A DNA stretch of 64,000 bases from Tetranychus cinnabarinus (taxonomy: Eukaryota; Arthropoda; Arachnida; Trombidiformes; Tetranychidae). Shown piece after piece: positions 23,942 through 35,814 of this stretch. The notes beneath the pieces were generated by a model. That model saw only the letters and a program-made list of their open reading frames with translations, did no database searches and was not told where the DNA came from. The position numbers were made by a program, and so were the translations under genes. Within the stretch, counting starts at the first letter, position 1. Every line of letters begins with the position of its first letter. The stretch covers positions 3,409,501 to 3,473,500 of the forward strand of contig WHVY01000008.1 in assembly GCA_022266195.1 (NCBI GenBank). Direction: 5' to 3'.

Positions 23942-26900
23942 ATGGGAGCCATTTTATCCAAACTTTGGCCTAATCGATCAAATAATCCAAGCAATAACAA
24001 TAACAACCAACCACCATTAGCTATTACAGCTCCACCAGTTAGATTACCTTTGCCCTCGCCACCTTCAATTTCCGAAAACGATCCAGGTAATTATTTAACT
24101 TGTATTTATATTTAATTTAGTGTCTCATTGAAAACAATTGAATGTCTGTGAGAAAATACTGAATCTCAGTTGATCTGGATGACTATTCAACTCTGATGTT
24201 TAAGAAAGTAATCGTCATTTACTTTATCTTTATTCACTTTGACTCCTTCGCAATCATTGGGTAAACCAATTGTCTATAACCAGAATACCATATTAACTTG
24301 ACTCTATTCATTTGTTTTCTTGGTTACTTTCTTGTTATTTGTTTGTATGTTAACTATTAGCTCAACAATGCCCTTAATCAAGTCAACACCAAGTTGTTAA
24401 ATTGTACAATCTTCCAATAGCGCTGATAAATCAATTCACTCATCTTCATCACAACTGTTTTCTTTCTTTTTCCCTTTTTCTCCATTTTACTTTCTATCTT
24501 TCCTGTAACTCACTCAAAAACATTGCCTCGCTCGTATTGCATCTAAACCGTTCAAGTTAAATGAAAGTTATTTTCTATTAATGGACCTCTAATTACCAGG
24601 ATTACCATCATTTTATAAACATTTGTTTGTCTTATTTAGTGTCTTATGAATATTCAAAGTGACTCAGTTAATCCTGCTTTAGCTTTTAATAAGTCGTTTC
24701 TTGGTGATAATCGTTTGTCTACAAAATCAACTGTTTAGCTTTTTTTATCCAACATTTCTGCCAAGACAACCTTTCCAGTCAACAGTTAACTCTACCTTGT
24801 TTATGTTGATTTTTGTGTCAATTGTTCAATCATTGTGCCCATAGAACCGATACCAATCTGTGATAATTGTTACCCAAATTAACCAAAAAACCATGGGCTG
24901 TATTTTTTCATTTTTCAAATTTAACCAGTCTTATAAGGTGGCTGAGCGTAAGTAAATTGAATGCTTATTACTCTTAAATTTACTTTTTCTTTTCTATTTA
25001 CAAGTTGGTTCGACTTGTGTCTTTCCATGGTTAATCTGTTTTATTGCTATTTGTAATCAGTTTCCACCAAATCATTCTGAACTATTCAAGTAACTTTTAG
25101 GTTTTATCATTTTTCTCATTCAACTTGACAACCGAGAAATTGTTCTTTCCTAACCTAACCTGCTTTTAACTAGCAATTGTTTTCTCCTCTTTTCGTCTTG
25201 CCTTCTTCATCCTTTTTTTATGTATCATTCAATTTACAACTGCGATGGCAATCAAAGGCCTTCAATTTAGTCTTGATTAGTAAACACACTTGTAATCATC
25301 ATCTTCAAGAATACCTGAACACACACAGGATTGGTCATAACTTGATTATCTCATCTCTGAATTATCCCCATATATGAACAAGTATCTGCTATAGCAAACC
25401 CTATGATTGAGTCAATCTTTTTCTCTAGCCATAAATCAATGTTGACCAATGTTGATACAAAATCAAGTTAAAATAATGGATGAACAAGCCAGATTTGGAA
25501 GAAAAATGTTGCTTCAAGATATTTTTAGACTTTCCTTTTTCCCTCTTTGCAGCAAATTTTAACAGAAAAATTATCATCTTCAACACATTATTCCATGCCT
25601 TTACCAGTCGACCGGTTAGCTTTTATGATTCACTTTTCAATCTGAACTTTGATCACACATCTTTAATCCTTGACATGATTAGTTAACAAACATCTTACGC
25701 TCAGTTAACTATTTTTGCTAACCTTTAACTGCAACTTACAATAACCGTTTCTTCTGGTTGTCCTTCAACGTCTTCAAAAAATACGAAAAGCAAAAGATGT
25801 TACCAAATTAACCAATCAGTAATACATTGTATCACAGCATGTTGATAGTGTTGTCTAGGCCACATTTTTGTTTTAATGTAACAAAACAGCTTCACTCAAT
25901 AGTTATAAAGATCTTAATCAGGTTTCCTTGATTACTTATTGATAAGGTTAACTCTAATACACTTAGGCAAACACGGGCACAAAATAAACATTAAATCAAG
26001 ATTGTTAACCAACATCTTGACACTTTACATATTTTAATTTGCAAACAATGGTGAGCCGTAAATGCATGAAAAGCCTCAAAAGATATCTAAACCCAAAAAT
26101 GGTGCCATATTTGAATTTTCATTTTACCATGACAACAATTTTAATTTATGATTATCACCAACACCAAACTCATCAATTATCAATAGTGTATATTACATTA
26201 TTATTAATCACGAGTTGGTAATAACAATAATTTAATCATTAAAGCAATATAACAATATTTAACCATCAAGTAGTGTTGTTTTACAAAATTTAAGGCCAAC
26301 AAGCTTTTGTTGGCTTTCAACTGATGCTAATGTTTTGATTTTAGTTAACAATTATAAAGCAATAATTTGAGAGCAAACAATTTCATTAATAATGCCTTTG
26401 TATACTTTAGTTGTGACTAATATTTTGATAAACATTTCATTTGTTCCTTCACCAGGAACAGTCATTAATCAGCATGTTTCAATCCAAAAAGGGATGAACC
26501 AGACTTACCCATTGTAGTTGTAAGATTAGCCCAAATGTAAGCTGACTGATTTAAATTAGTTAATTGTGTTAATTTTAGAGTTAAATTTCTTGGTTTGATC
26601 ACCAATTTAGATGTTACTAACAGTAAATTGTTATTAACCAACAACAATATAGTTTGGTTTTCAACTAATACTAATGATTCCAGGAAAAAAAGAAGGATGA
26701 ACAACGAATCTCCAATAGAGTTTACTGTTTCTCATATTTTTTGGCAACTGATCAACGATAAATTGTGTGCAGAGGTTAAAATTTCATTGGAAACTGTTTA
26801 AACTTTCCTTGTATTAAAATCTATTATTCAAGTAATCAAACAATCAAAGCTTTTGAAATAGACCAAAATTATTCACCAAAAGGTCGAGTTTATATTTAAT

Positions 26901-29900
26901 TTGTTCACTTGAACTTTCGATTGACAATTTTATATCAACCAAGTTTGAGCAATATTTCATTTCAGATGCCAAGGTGTGATTTAAATTGATTATTTTCAAG
27001 ATAAATAAATGTAGGATTGTTATAGTTGGGTTTGGTTACATTTTTCATCCTTGCATTAATCAATTTGTCCTTTCTTGTGTTCACTTTAAATTTCATCATG
27101 AAAATCAATCAACCTGAATCAATTAATTTGCTTTCTACCAAATTGATAATGATTGTTGTTTAATAGTGCCCAAATCATCGTTGATGTAACCTGTAAAAAC
27201 AAATTTGTTAGTAGGTTGTCAAGCTTGCCAATCAAGATTAAACAGTCGCTTTTCCCTTTCAACCTTCAAATGATGATTTTTCATCTCATCCTAATCTATT
27301 CTGATCACCTTCATGCTTTCGGTTATATCAACTCTTCATCTTCATATATTCGTAATCAGTCATTTCTACAGTTATCTTCGTAGTCATCTTTAGATTCATC
27401 TTCATAGTCAACTTGATATTTCTTTATCTCTTTTTAGGAATATCTTTTTTTAAAACAAACAATCTGTCAACTGATGTCAACCCAATTTTAATTTTGTATC
27501 CTTACTCACTTAATCAGCAACATAACTTGAACAACAATTAAAGCTCTAATCATTTTTTTCCTTCTAATTCTGTACAGCATCTGAGAATAAAGATTCGACT
27601 CAACACCAAGGAAAGAAAGCTTCCAAAAAACAACAATCTGGGCAACAATCAAATAAATCTGCTGTAAAAAATGAGCATCCGCTTCCCAATCAAGTAAGTT
27701 AATCTTCAAGGAATTAACATTATCATAAGCACAGTTTTCGTCAAAATTTATATTCTGTTTATTTTTTACTTTTAACAGTCTTTTATATACAAAACTGTCC
27801 TGGAAACAACCGTCTCTGATGCCAATGCTAATGAAGAAGAGGAAAGAAAGAAAGCTGAGGAAGCTCCTGGTCCTTTCGAGATTGAAACCGATCTATTAAG
27901 TCCAGAGGTTGAAGAAGCAGTGATTAAAATTCAAGCAAATGTCAGAGGTTACTTAACACGGAAACAGTACAGAGCTACACCAGAAAGATCAATTGAAAAA
28001 CCTTCGAGTCAAGTAAATCAAGGTATAGACATGGAAATAATGGCAAAACATGAATTTGTGTTAGTTTATTATTTTTCTAATTTCTTATGTAATTGTATCA
28101 AATTTCTGTAGAGCAAACCGAATCGACTAATGAGGCATCATCTGGAATACTTGCCCCACCACCGAGTTTCTCTGATACTCCCAAGGAACTTCCTCTAGAT
28201 GAAGCTAATCAAACAGCTAATCAAGGGAAAAGAATTGCGGAAAAATTGATTGAACTAGAGAAGCAAGTCAGTCAAGCTGCTGAGCCTTATGACAAGAGAC
28301 CGGCTGAAGATAGGGAAACTAATTCTCGTCAACTGGATGATCAAAAAGTAAACAGTTCAAATGATGATCAAAGTACCACTGTTAGGAGCAATGAAAGTAA
28401 TGGAGCTGAAGGAAATTCAAATGACTTAAAACTTTTGCAAATTCCATCTATTGAGACAGATTTGAGTGAATCTTCTGCGCCTGAAGAAGCAGCAACGAAA
28501 ATTCAAGCTGCTTTCAGAGGTTATCAAGTTCGAAAAACTATTTCACGTGAAACATCGCCAATGAGATCTAGGGATAAAACGGATGATAAAGGTTCTGAAT
28601 TGGATGACTTTGCTGATAAAGAAGGAAAGGTTAATCTTAGAGAGAGAGTTTCAACCTCAGCTCAGGATCCTGAGAGAGAATCTATTCTAGTTTTGGATCA
28701 GCTAGAAGAGGCCTTATCGAAAGAATTACTGAAAACACCTGGTAAAACAGAAGATGAATCATCGTCAAGTTCGAATTCAACTGATATCGATTTAAATTCA
28801 AGCATTAAAAGCAATTCTTCTTTGGTCGAGCCATCACAAGTTGAAAATGATTCAATTCAAAAAGTTACGACTGAGTCCCTATCAAAGTCAAGCGATATTG
28901 AAGATAAACAGCCTCAAGATTCACTAATTAATACTAATTCACTGCAATCAGATGATAAATCTTTGACCAATAACTTGAAGAATGATAATCTTTCGAGTAC
29001 AAACATTGAGAGCGTTGTTTGCACTCAAAGCTCAAAATTAATGCAAGTCAATGATGCGGTTCCAAATATTGTCGCCTCTGACTTGAAAGAGTCTGAAACT
29101 CTCGATCCCTCTTCTAATGAAAACAATGTTGAATCAATTGCAAATGAACCTGTCGTGTTTGTCTCTAATGAAGACAAAGTTGATGCATCACCAAAATTAG
29201 AGCCAGAAGAAGCTAAACAAGAAACTGATGCTGTAGTTATGGTTGAGGTTGCTGGTAAATTGAATGCTTCTCCTCTCCCAAAACTCACTTCAGACTCTAA
29301 AATTGGTTTAAGTGAAAACCTCCATGTGAAATCTAATATTTTACATGAGATTCAATCAGATTCTAATGAAAATAATCAACCCAAAAATGAACTCAAACTG
29401 GATTCCCCTATTTCAATGGAAACTGAAGATGTTAATCAGTTTGTGACAAAGAGTGAAGAAACAACTGACTCTAAAGTTGATCAAATTCCAACTTGCGATA
29501 TACTTTCCAAAAAAGAAACTGATTCATTACCTCTACCGATTACATCAAATGAACCTCAATCTGTTCAGGAAAGTGAAAAAATTCTAGTAGACACTGAACT
29601 TCCATCTCCACAAAGTGTAGAGCCACCAACTACAACAGTTACTTCAGATATTTCTAACCCTAATGAGCCATCAAATGATACAGTAAAAGAAACATCTGAT
29701 ACCATGGAATCAAAACTTGCAGAAGAAACAGATATTAAAGCTGATGAAAATGTCGCCTCTGGAAATAAAGATTTGCAAAATGAACCGCAAAAAAACCAGA
29801 GATTGTTAAAAGAAGATTCTTTTGGCTCTGATATTCTTATCTTGGACGATGATTCAATTGATAGAAGTGACACTTTATATGACATAATCGCAGAGAAGGG

Positions 29901-31320
29901 GTTAAATGTTTCTGAATCATCCAGCCAACAACAAGAAAAAGACAAAGACTTGTCGCTTCATGATCAAAGTGTTGATCCAACTGGTTTCTCTTTTAATACA
30001 GATGCTTCTGAAAGTTTTACTGAGATGAAAGATGACATTCTCGTTAACCTTGATGAAAGTGATGATGAAGATGAAAATAAAAATACCGAAAAGACAATTA
30101 GCACGAAGTCAACTGTTGGAAATGATAATCAAAGTTCACCGGTTTCAAAAGCAAATAATGAGAGTGACCAGCTTAGTAATGAGAAAGTAAATACGTCGAT
30201 CTCTAATGATTCAGTTTCTTCCCATCTAGTAGTTGAAGAGCATTCGAGTTTAACATCGGCAAATTCAACTAATGATCAAATCTCTACAAGTGTTAAACCA
30301 ACGGAGACATCAAGTGAGACACATGTCCAACTATCTGAGAATTTCAAGGATTCGTCTGATAAAGATCTTAGTAAAGAGCAACTTGAAAATAATGATATTG
30401 CTACTAATGAGACAATCATCCAACCAATTAATGAATCGTTAAATGAGCAGATAGTTTCAACAAATATGGAAAGCTGCCTTAAAGAACCTAGTTCACCTTC
30501 TGATGATCAATTAGAAAAGTCAGACAAAATTAGTGCCATTGTACCAGATGAACCTTCAAAAGATCATGTAAGTCAGGAAAATGTAAGATCTCAAGAAGTA
30601 TCTTCTGTGGATCAAATTAATCCAGACACTGATTTGAAGCCTCTAGAAATTGAAGAAATGACAAGTCGAGATTTATTGTTAGGAAGTGAGGAAACTTTAA
30701 AAGCGGAATCAACAGCCGAGGAATCATCTGCACCAAAAATAGACATAAAAAATGAATCTGAAGAGTGTTCAAATAAAACAGAATTTATTGACCAGAAAAG
30801 TATTTCCCAAACTCCTGTCACAATCAATGTTCAGACAACTGTAACTACTGCCGAGGCTGTTCAAGAAAAACCAGATGAAAATTCAAACGCAGCAAAAGAT
30901 GATAAAGGTAATTTAATTGTTACAAAGGTTGAAAGCAACTCTATTGATTCATTAGACTCTCAATCACAATCTAGAACTGTTCAAGATGATTCAACAAGCT
31001 TAAAACAAACCAAAGAATCTGAAAGCAATCTTCATTCGGAACCATCTACAGGATTGAACCTCGATGAAAGCTCATCTTCAACTCAATCAGTGGTCATTAT
31101 AAATCAGCCTGAAATAGTTGAATCAAGTGGTGCTTCCGAACTCCCAACATCTTCAACCGAGTCAACACCTACTGAAGAGTCAGATGATAAAACTGAAGAT
31201 TCCAATCCAGAAGATGAGAATCGATTATTGAGGATAGTTGATCGAGAAGCCAGATCTAAAAGTCCTAACCCATTTGGTCGTAAAAGAAGAAAAGGGAAAA
31301 AAGGTCGAGCTGTTCAATAA
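23942..31320 (+). CDS. neuromodulin/igloo-like IQ-motif protein, isoform A
   Basis: Exons 23942-24086, 27578-27693, 27779-28022 and 28112-31320 give 1237 residues. The N-terminus MGAILSKLW fits N-myristoylation (Gly2, Ser6). Two IQ calmodulin-binding motifs are seen: residues about 134-152 (AVIKIQANVRGYLTRKQYR) and about 293-312 (EEAATKIQAAFRGYQVRKTI), the latter close to the GAP-43/neuromodulin IQ. The rest of the 3.2 kb last exon is acidic, Ser/Thr/Asp/Glu/Asn-rich low complexity, ending in a basic tail (GRKRRKGKKGRAVQ). Known relatives (vertebrate GAP-43, fly igloo) are membrane-anchored calmodulin-binding proteins of neurons. It is much longer than those, so the family name is inferred from the N-terminus and IQ motifs. 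The 3.5 kb first intron contains an alternative first exon at 24893. Confidence 0.8.
24893..24947 (+). CDS. alternative first coding exon of the IQ-motif gene (isoform B N-terminus)
   Basis: It encodes MGCIFSFFKFNQSYKVAE and ends in a GTAAGT donor in phase 1, the same phase as exon 23942-24086, so it can splice to 27578. Gly2 and Cys3 are the classic dual myristoyl/palmitoyl signal, as in fly igloo (MGC...). A second promoter would lie just upstream, around 24.6-24.9 kb. No transcript evidence is available. Confidence 0.65.
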
Positions 31321-32009
31321 AACAACCAATTTTATTTAATTAATTTTATTTTAAATCAGTCAAAGTTGCACCTTTCAATTCGATGCCATTCACAAGTGCT
31401 GAAAAAGGAAGCCAAAAGGAATTAAGCTCCAACATGAAATACATTTTACACAAAATCAAGAAACTAACAATTTAAAAAACTAATATAAATATATTATCAT
31501 GAATTTAATTTTGTGTAGATTATCAAATATTGTGTAAACAATTATGACTATACTTACTCTCATACATTAAATTTTTAGTTTCATCCTTTACTTTTCATTC
31601 ATTGATTCAAATGGATTTTGATTAATAAAATTTTGTAACTCTTTTGGATCTTAATAATATTTATAATCAAAATCATTAATATGTAAATACCGTTGTACTT
31701 AAATACGTGTGATATAATGAATCCAAAAACTTCGTTAGTAGAGAGTAAAGAGGGTAGAATAAAAAAATGAATTCAGAATTTTTTGTAATTTCAAGATTAG
31801 TTTGTCCTTTTTTCCGGCATAATTGTCCTCTTCCCAATTATCAATAGACTAGGGAAACTATTTTTTGAACAAAGAGTTTGTACTCATTATTGAAAATTTA
31901 TTGAAAGTAGAGATTAATAATTGCTTTACTTCCATATTTTGGTCTGAGATCATTTCGCTGATCAAGAAGCATTCAACCATAATTAGATTTCATCTTTCTT
32001 TAAATTATT
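31321..32009. other. 3' UTR and spacer after the IQ-motif gene
   Basis: AT-rich sequence with no gene. The segmental duplication starts at about 32010, where similarity to 38720 and onward begins. Confidence 0.5.
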
Positions 32010-32375
32010 ATATTAATGATATAAAAATCTTTATTTCTTAACTTAATTTAAAATCCAATCCAAAACAAAACAAATTGCATGTCTTAAATAAAATACACCA
32101 TCTATCAGGTACAAAAGACTAGACCTCCACTCAGTTGAGCTGTGATCAGTGAGTGAATTAAAAATAAATATTCTAGTGGTGAAGCAATTTCACACGTTGA
32201 TTTGCGTATTTTTGATAATTATAGAGTCAAAAGGCCGCTTGGTAAAAACTCTTGGTAAGTATTATCTCGTCAAATTGAAGTCCATTTGACAACTCATTGA
32301 AATACATTGTTCAATTCATTAATTATTGCTCTTTTCTCTCTATAACAACACTTCTGTCTCGTGTAATCTTGATAA
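32010..32375 (+). pseudogene. CCT6 remnant with 1.87 kb internal deletion
   Basis: 32010-32175 matches the 5' flank and leader of CCT6 (38720-38895). At AATATTCT the match jumps to 40761, resuming with AGTGGTGAAGCAATTTCAC and running through the end of exon 5, its donor, intron 5 and the start of exon 6 (to about 32375). The ATG, exons 1-4 and most of exon 5 are missing, and a short insertion disturbs the remaining frame. It is the left-hand product of the CCT6-TMEM62 block duplication. Confidence 0.85.
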
Positions 32376-35159
32376 ATATTTTAAAGTCACTTGAGGTGAG
32401 AGAAAATGTAGTCCACCAAACATAGAGATAGATAATTATCGACCAAAATCGTTCAAATACAAAAAGCAATGACTTGAAACCATGAGCCATACAAATTGAG
32501 AAGTTGAAAAGTACCTGAATTGAGATAGAAATATAATTTTAGATTAGGTCAAGAGTCAGTGAATGTAGCTAATATCATGATAAAACTGAACTTACATTAC
32601 AAATCAACAAAAAGACGAAGATGATATGTCTTGGTTTCAAGTAAGGCCAAGATGAATCAATTGATTTACTTGTAGATGTAACCTCAAGAAATCTTTCGTG
32701 AAGAATGTGAGCTAACCATGAAAGTAAAGGTATATGGAAGAGTATCATCTGGGTAAAAGAAGGCAAAGGGTTAGTTTTTGTTTTTCTTTATATTCAAGTT
32801 AAATCTCAAATGCTTGTTCTGAATCTATCTTACATTGATACTTGCAAAAAGATATGGTAAACCTATAGGAATCCAATGACCATTGATGTACATTCCCCAA
32901 CCAAATTCAAGTAGATCGCCAATAAACCAAGGACCAATCATGGCATACAGAGGTAGGATCATCATCGCAATGAAAAAATTGTCATATGCCGCAAATATCA
33001 TGAATTTGAAGTAAATTCTGTAAATCAAGCTTGATCTTGCTCTTGATTGGATGAGTGGTCCTGCAATAAATAGACGTTTTGTTAGAAATAGAAAGATTAT
33101 CTGACTTGCTCTGATTACATAAAAACTGGATTCTAAATATTTGATCAGCTTGGTTTGATCAAAATCTTTTAGCCCGACTTGAAAAGTATGCTTTTAAAGA
33201 GAATCAATAAAAATGAATTATATCAAGCTTAGGCAAATCAAAGCGACATCATCGATTTTGCTGAATTAAGGAAGCTTGAGGTTCTTGAAGAAAAGGATAA
33301 TCACAAAATCGATTTTTACACGATTGAATCCATAAAAGGTTTATCATAGTTCTAACTTACCTTTTTCAATCAAAAATAGGAATCTCATTGCAATGATTGG
33401 GAATATTGCGATAAATATTATAAACGTGAACAGATATTGAAGCTAGAGAGTCATTAAAATATTGAAATTAGTGAAATAAAATCTTCGAAATTCAATAAAC
33501 AAACATTTAACTTACGACTGAACGAGTAGAGAAACGGAGAATAAACCGCGCACCAAAAGGATACTCGGGTTTAGTTCCATCAATTGAGAATTCAACAGTT
33601 TCCGTGCTTTCATTACCATTTTCATCCTATTAATAAAAAAATTAGCCATGAATCCATGGATATGAAAACATTGCCTTAATTGAATTTTAACCAAAATTGA
33701 ATAAACTTACAGAAGCTCGAACTTCAATTTTGTGTAACCCAGCTGAGTATTTTTCGGGATTCCAAGGATATGTGAAGAGTGAGTGAGTTTTTGAAGCTCT
33801 ATTCATAATACTCCATGGTCCATTATCGACTCTTACTGACACTGAGTCAATTGGACTAGGCGAAAAAGCGAGAACTCTGATATGTGTAGAGTTTGCTATG
33901 CGATGGAGCGGCTCATAGCGTGGCATTTGAGCTAAAGCTGCTTTTGGGTTTGTTATCAAAATAATGGGCCATTGTTCTAACTTGACATCGACGAAGTTGA
34001 ATAAACCGTGATCAACGGAAGCAACACGAAACATTCTTTCATCTTTCCAATCAGCCACTTCAATTTCAAGATACCCAGTTGATTGTGTTGCATACATCTT
34101 TTTTAACCCACCTAAGGTATGGAAATGGCCACACAAATATGGACCAGTTATAATGTTTCTCAAGTAAGGAGATTCCTCAATGATGGAAGATGTAGGATAA
34201 TGAGCGAAGAAGATTGTCATATTAGATTTAGGAGCCTTGCTTACAAGATCTTTGATTCTACTCAAATCGCTCTTTTTCAAGTAACCAATGAAATTAAATG
34301 GTCTCTCCGGTGAGGGTTGAGGGCAAGCATCAATACCAAGAAAATTGTATTTATCTGAGCCCTGGGTAACAGTGTATACATAATGTCCAGCACTTTGATT
34401 ACCTCTGTGAGTATATTTTCGATAAGAGTTGTTTGGCGAATTCCACGAATGAACGTTGAAAGCATCTATTATTCAAAAGAAGAAGATCCAGAGAGTTAAA
34501 ATTAAATAAACAATAATCCATAAGAATCAGAGGAGATGTCACTACTTCGTTTTGTAACATCATTAACAAACATTTTATCAATTAAATACACCTTTCCTAT
34601 GAAGGATAAAGATTTAATATTGAAAATTACCATGATTTCCTCTCATATCGAGCCATATAGTTTTTTCAGTGACTCGACTTGTGTTTAGGGCATCAGCATA
34701 CCATTTCCATTCTTGTTCAAATCGATCAGAACCGAGTGGAGCTACAGATCTTGAATCGGTTAAATCACCAGTGGCAAGAACAACAGAGGGACGAACAGAA
34801 TCAACTACAATGTTGCAAAATCTACGGAAATCAGGAATCAGCTTCTTGTCAAAAACAGCACTGAGATGAATATCACTTATCTATTATACAAACAAAAAAT
34901 GGGCGCTAGAATAAAGTTATCAAAATAAAAAAATGAATATTGAATTGTATGCATAATAAAGACTTACCTGCATAAACCACATAAGATGATCTGGTTTATC
35001 TCCAATTATCACAGTGTCCAGACTAGGGTCAATAGTTTCAGGTGGATGGTAAATTTCACCAGTGTAATTTTTTTCGTCGATAACACTAAATTGGATTATG
35101 AAAGAAATCATAGTGCCAATAATGACAACCGTAATGAAGAAGAATGTAGTTGTCAACAT
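32323..35159 (-). CDS. TMEM62: TMEM62-like membrane-bound calcineurin-type phosphoesterase, copy A
   Basis: Eight exons: 35159-34968, 34880-34631, 34465-33711, 33626-33516, 33442-33361, 33060-32834, 32748-32596 and 32514-32323; 653 residues (human TMEM62: 643). An N-terminal signal anchor (TTTFFFITVVIIGTMISFII) precedes a calcineurin-like metallophosphoesterase domain: D67-x-H69 (ISDIHLS), GDLTD at 102-106, GNHD at 145-148, and GHFH later. Then come an Ig-like beta segment (VRVDNGPW...GLHKIEVRAS) and several C-terminal transmembrane helices. The function of TMEM62 is not established. It lacks six residues in the fourth C-terminal segment that copy B and human share. Its last about 15 codons (ITRDRSVVIERKEQ) are read antisense through the CCT6 remnant, replacing the ancestral C-terminus. 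Confidence 0.85.
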
Positions 35160-35814
35160 GATCAGTTTTTTCTTCGAACCCTCAATTTTTGAAAGATGTA
35201 AGGTGACATAACTAAAAAGAACAGATAAATGAACGAAGTTTAGAGAAACAATTAAAATGTGAGGGAAAAGCACAATTTATAAATAAACAAACTTTCTTCC
35301 TCACATATGATTTTCAATCATTACTGCCATCTATCTTACAATTTTACCAAAGTTGAACCTGACAAGGGAAAAATACTCGGCTAACAGCACAATTGAGTTT
35401 CAAGTTTATGTATAAAACGAACTATTAGATAATAGAACCGAAAATCAGAAAAAAACCCGAGAAGGCTAAATGGACAAAATTGCAAAAACGTTTAATTCGA
35501 TAATCGCGCATGGACTAAAAGAACAATTTCAATAAAATTTCTTGAAAAGATTAAAATTCTGATAACCTGATAGTGAAAAAGGGATATGCACCTTCAATGT
35601 GAAAATTGAAGTTGGAAATAAGAATTTGGAATTTTCCTGACTAATTTTTGAACATTGTCTGATGAAACAACATCTGTTTCAATTCAATATTTAAAGAAAT
35701 AATTGGACAAAATATTGGTTTACATTTAGGTTATTTTATTAAACATTTACATGTAAAACATTGAGCTCTTCAAGGTTCGAAGGTGACTAAGATGGTTTAA
35801 GTTTGAAAATGTAA
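35160..35814. other. spacer between TMEM62 copy A and array gene 1
   Basis: 35341-35690 is similar to 50400-50870, the 3' side of array gene 3, and supplies the empty site for the Harbinger-like insertion there. A minus-strand AATAAA (35735-35740) serves array gene 1. Confidence 0.6.

Noticed and set aside
32323..35159. TMEM62 copy A as a pseudogene
   Set aside because: All eight exons keep frame, splice sites and phosphoesterase motifs. Only the C-terminus and six residues differ, so I call it potentially functional.
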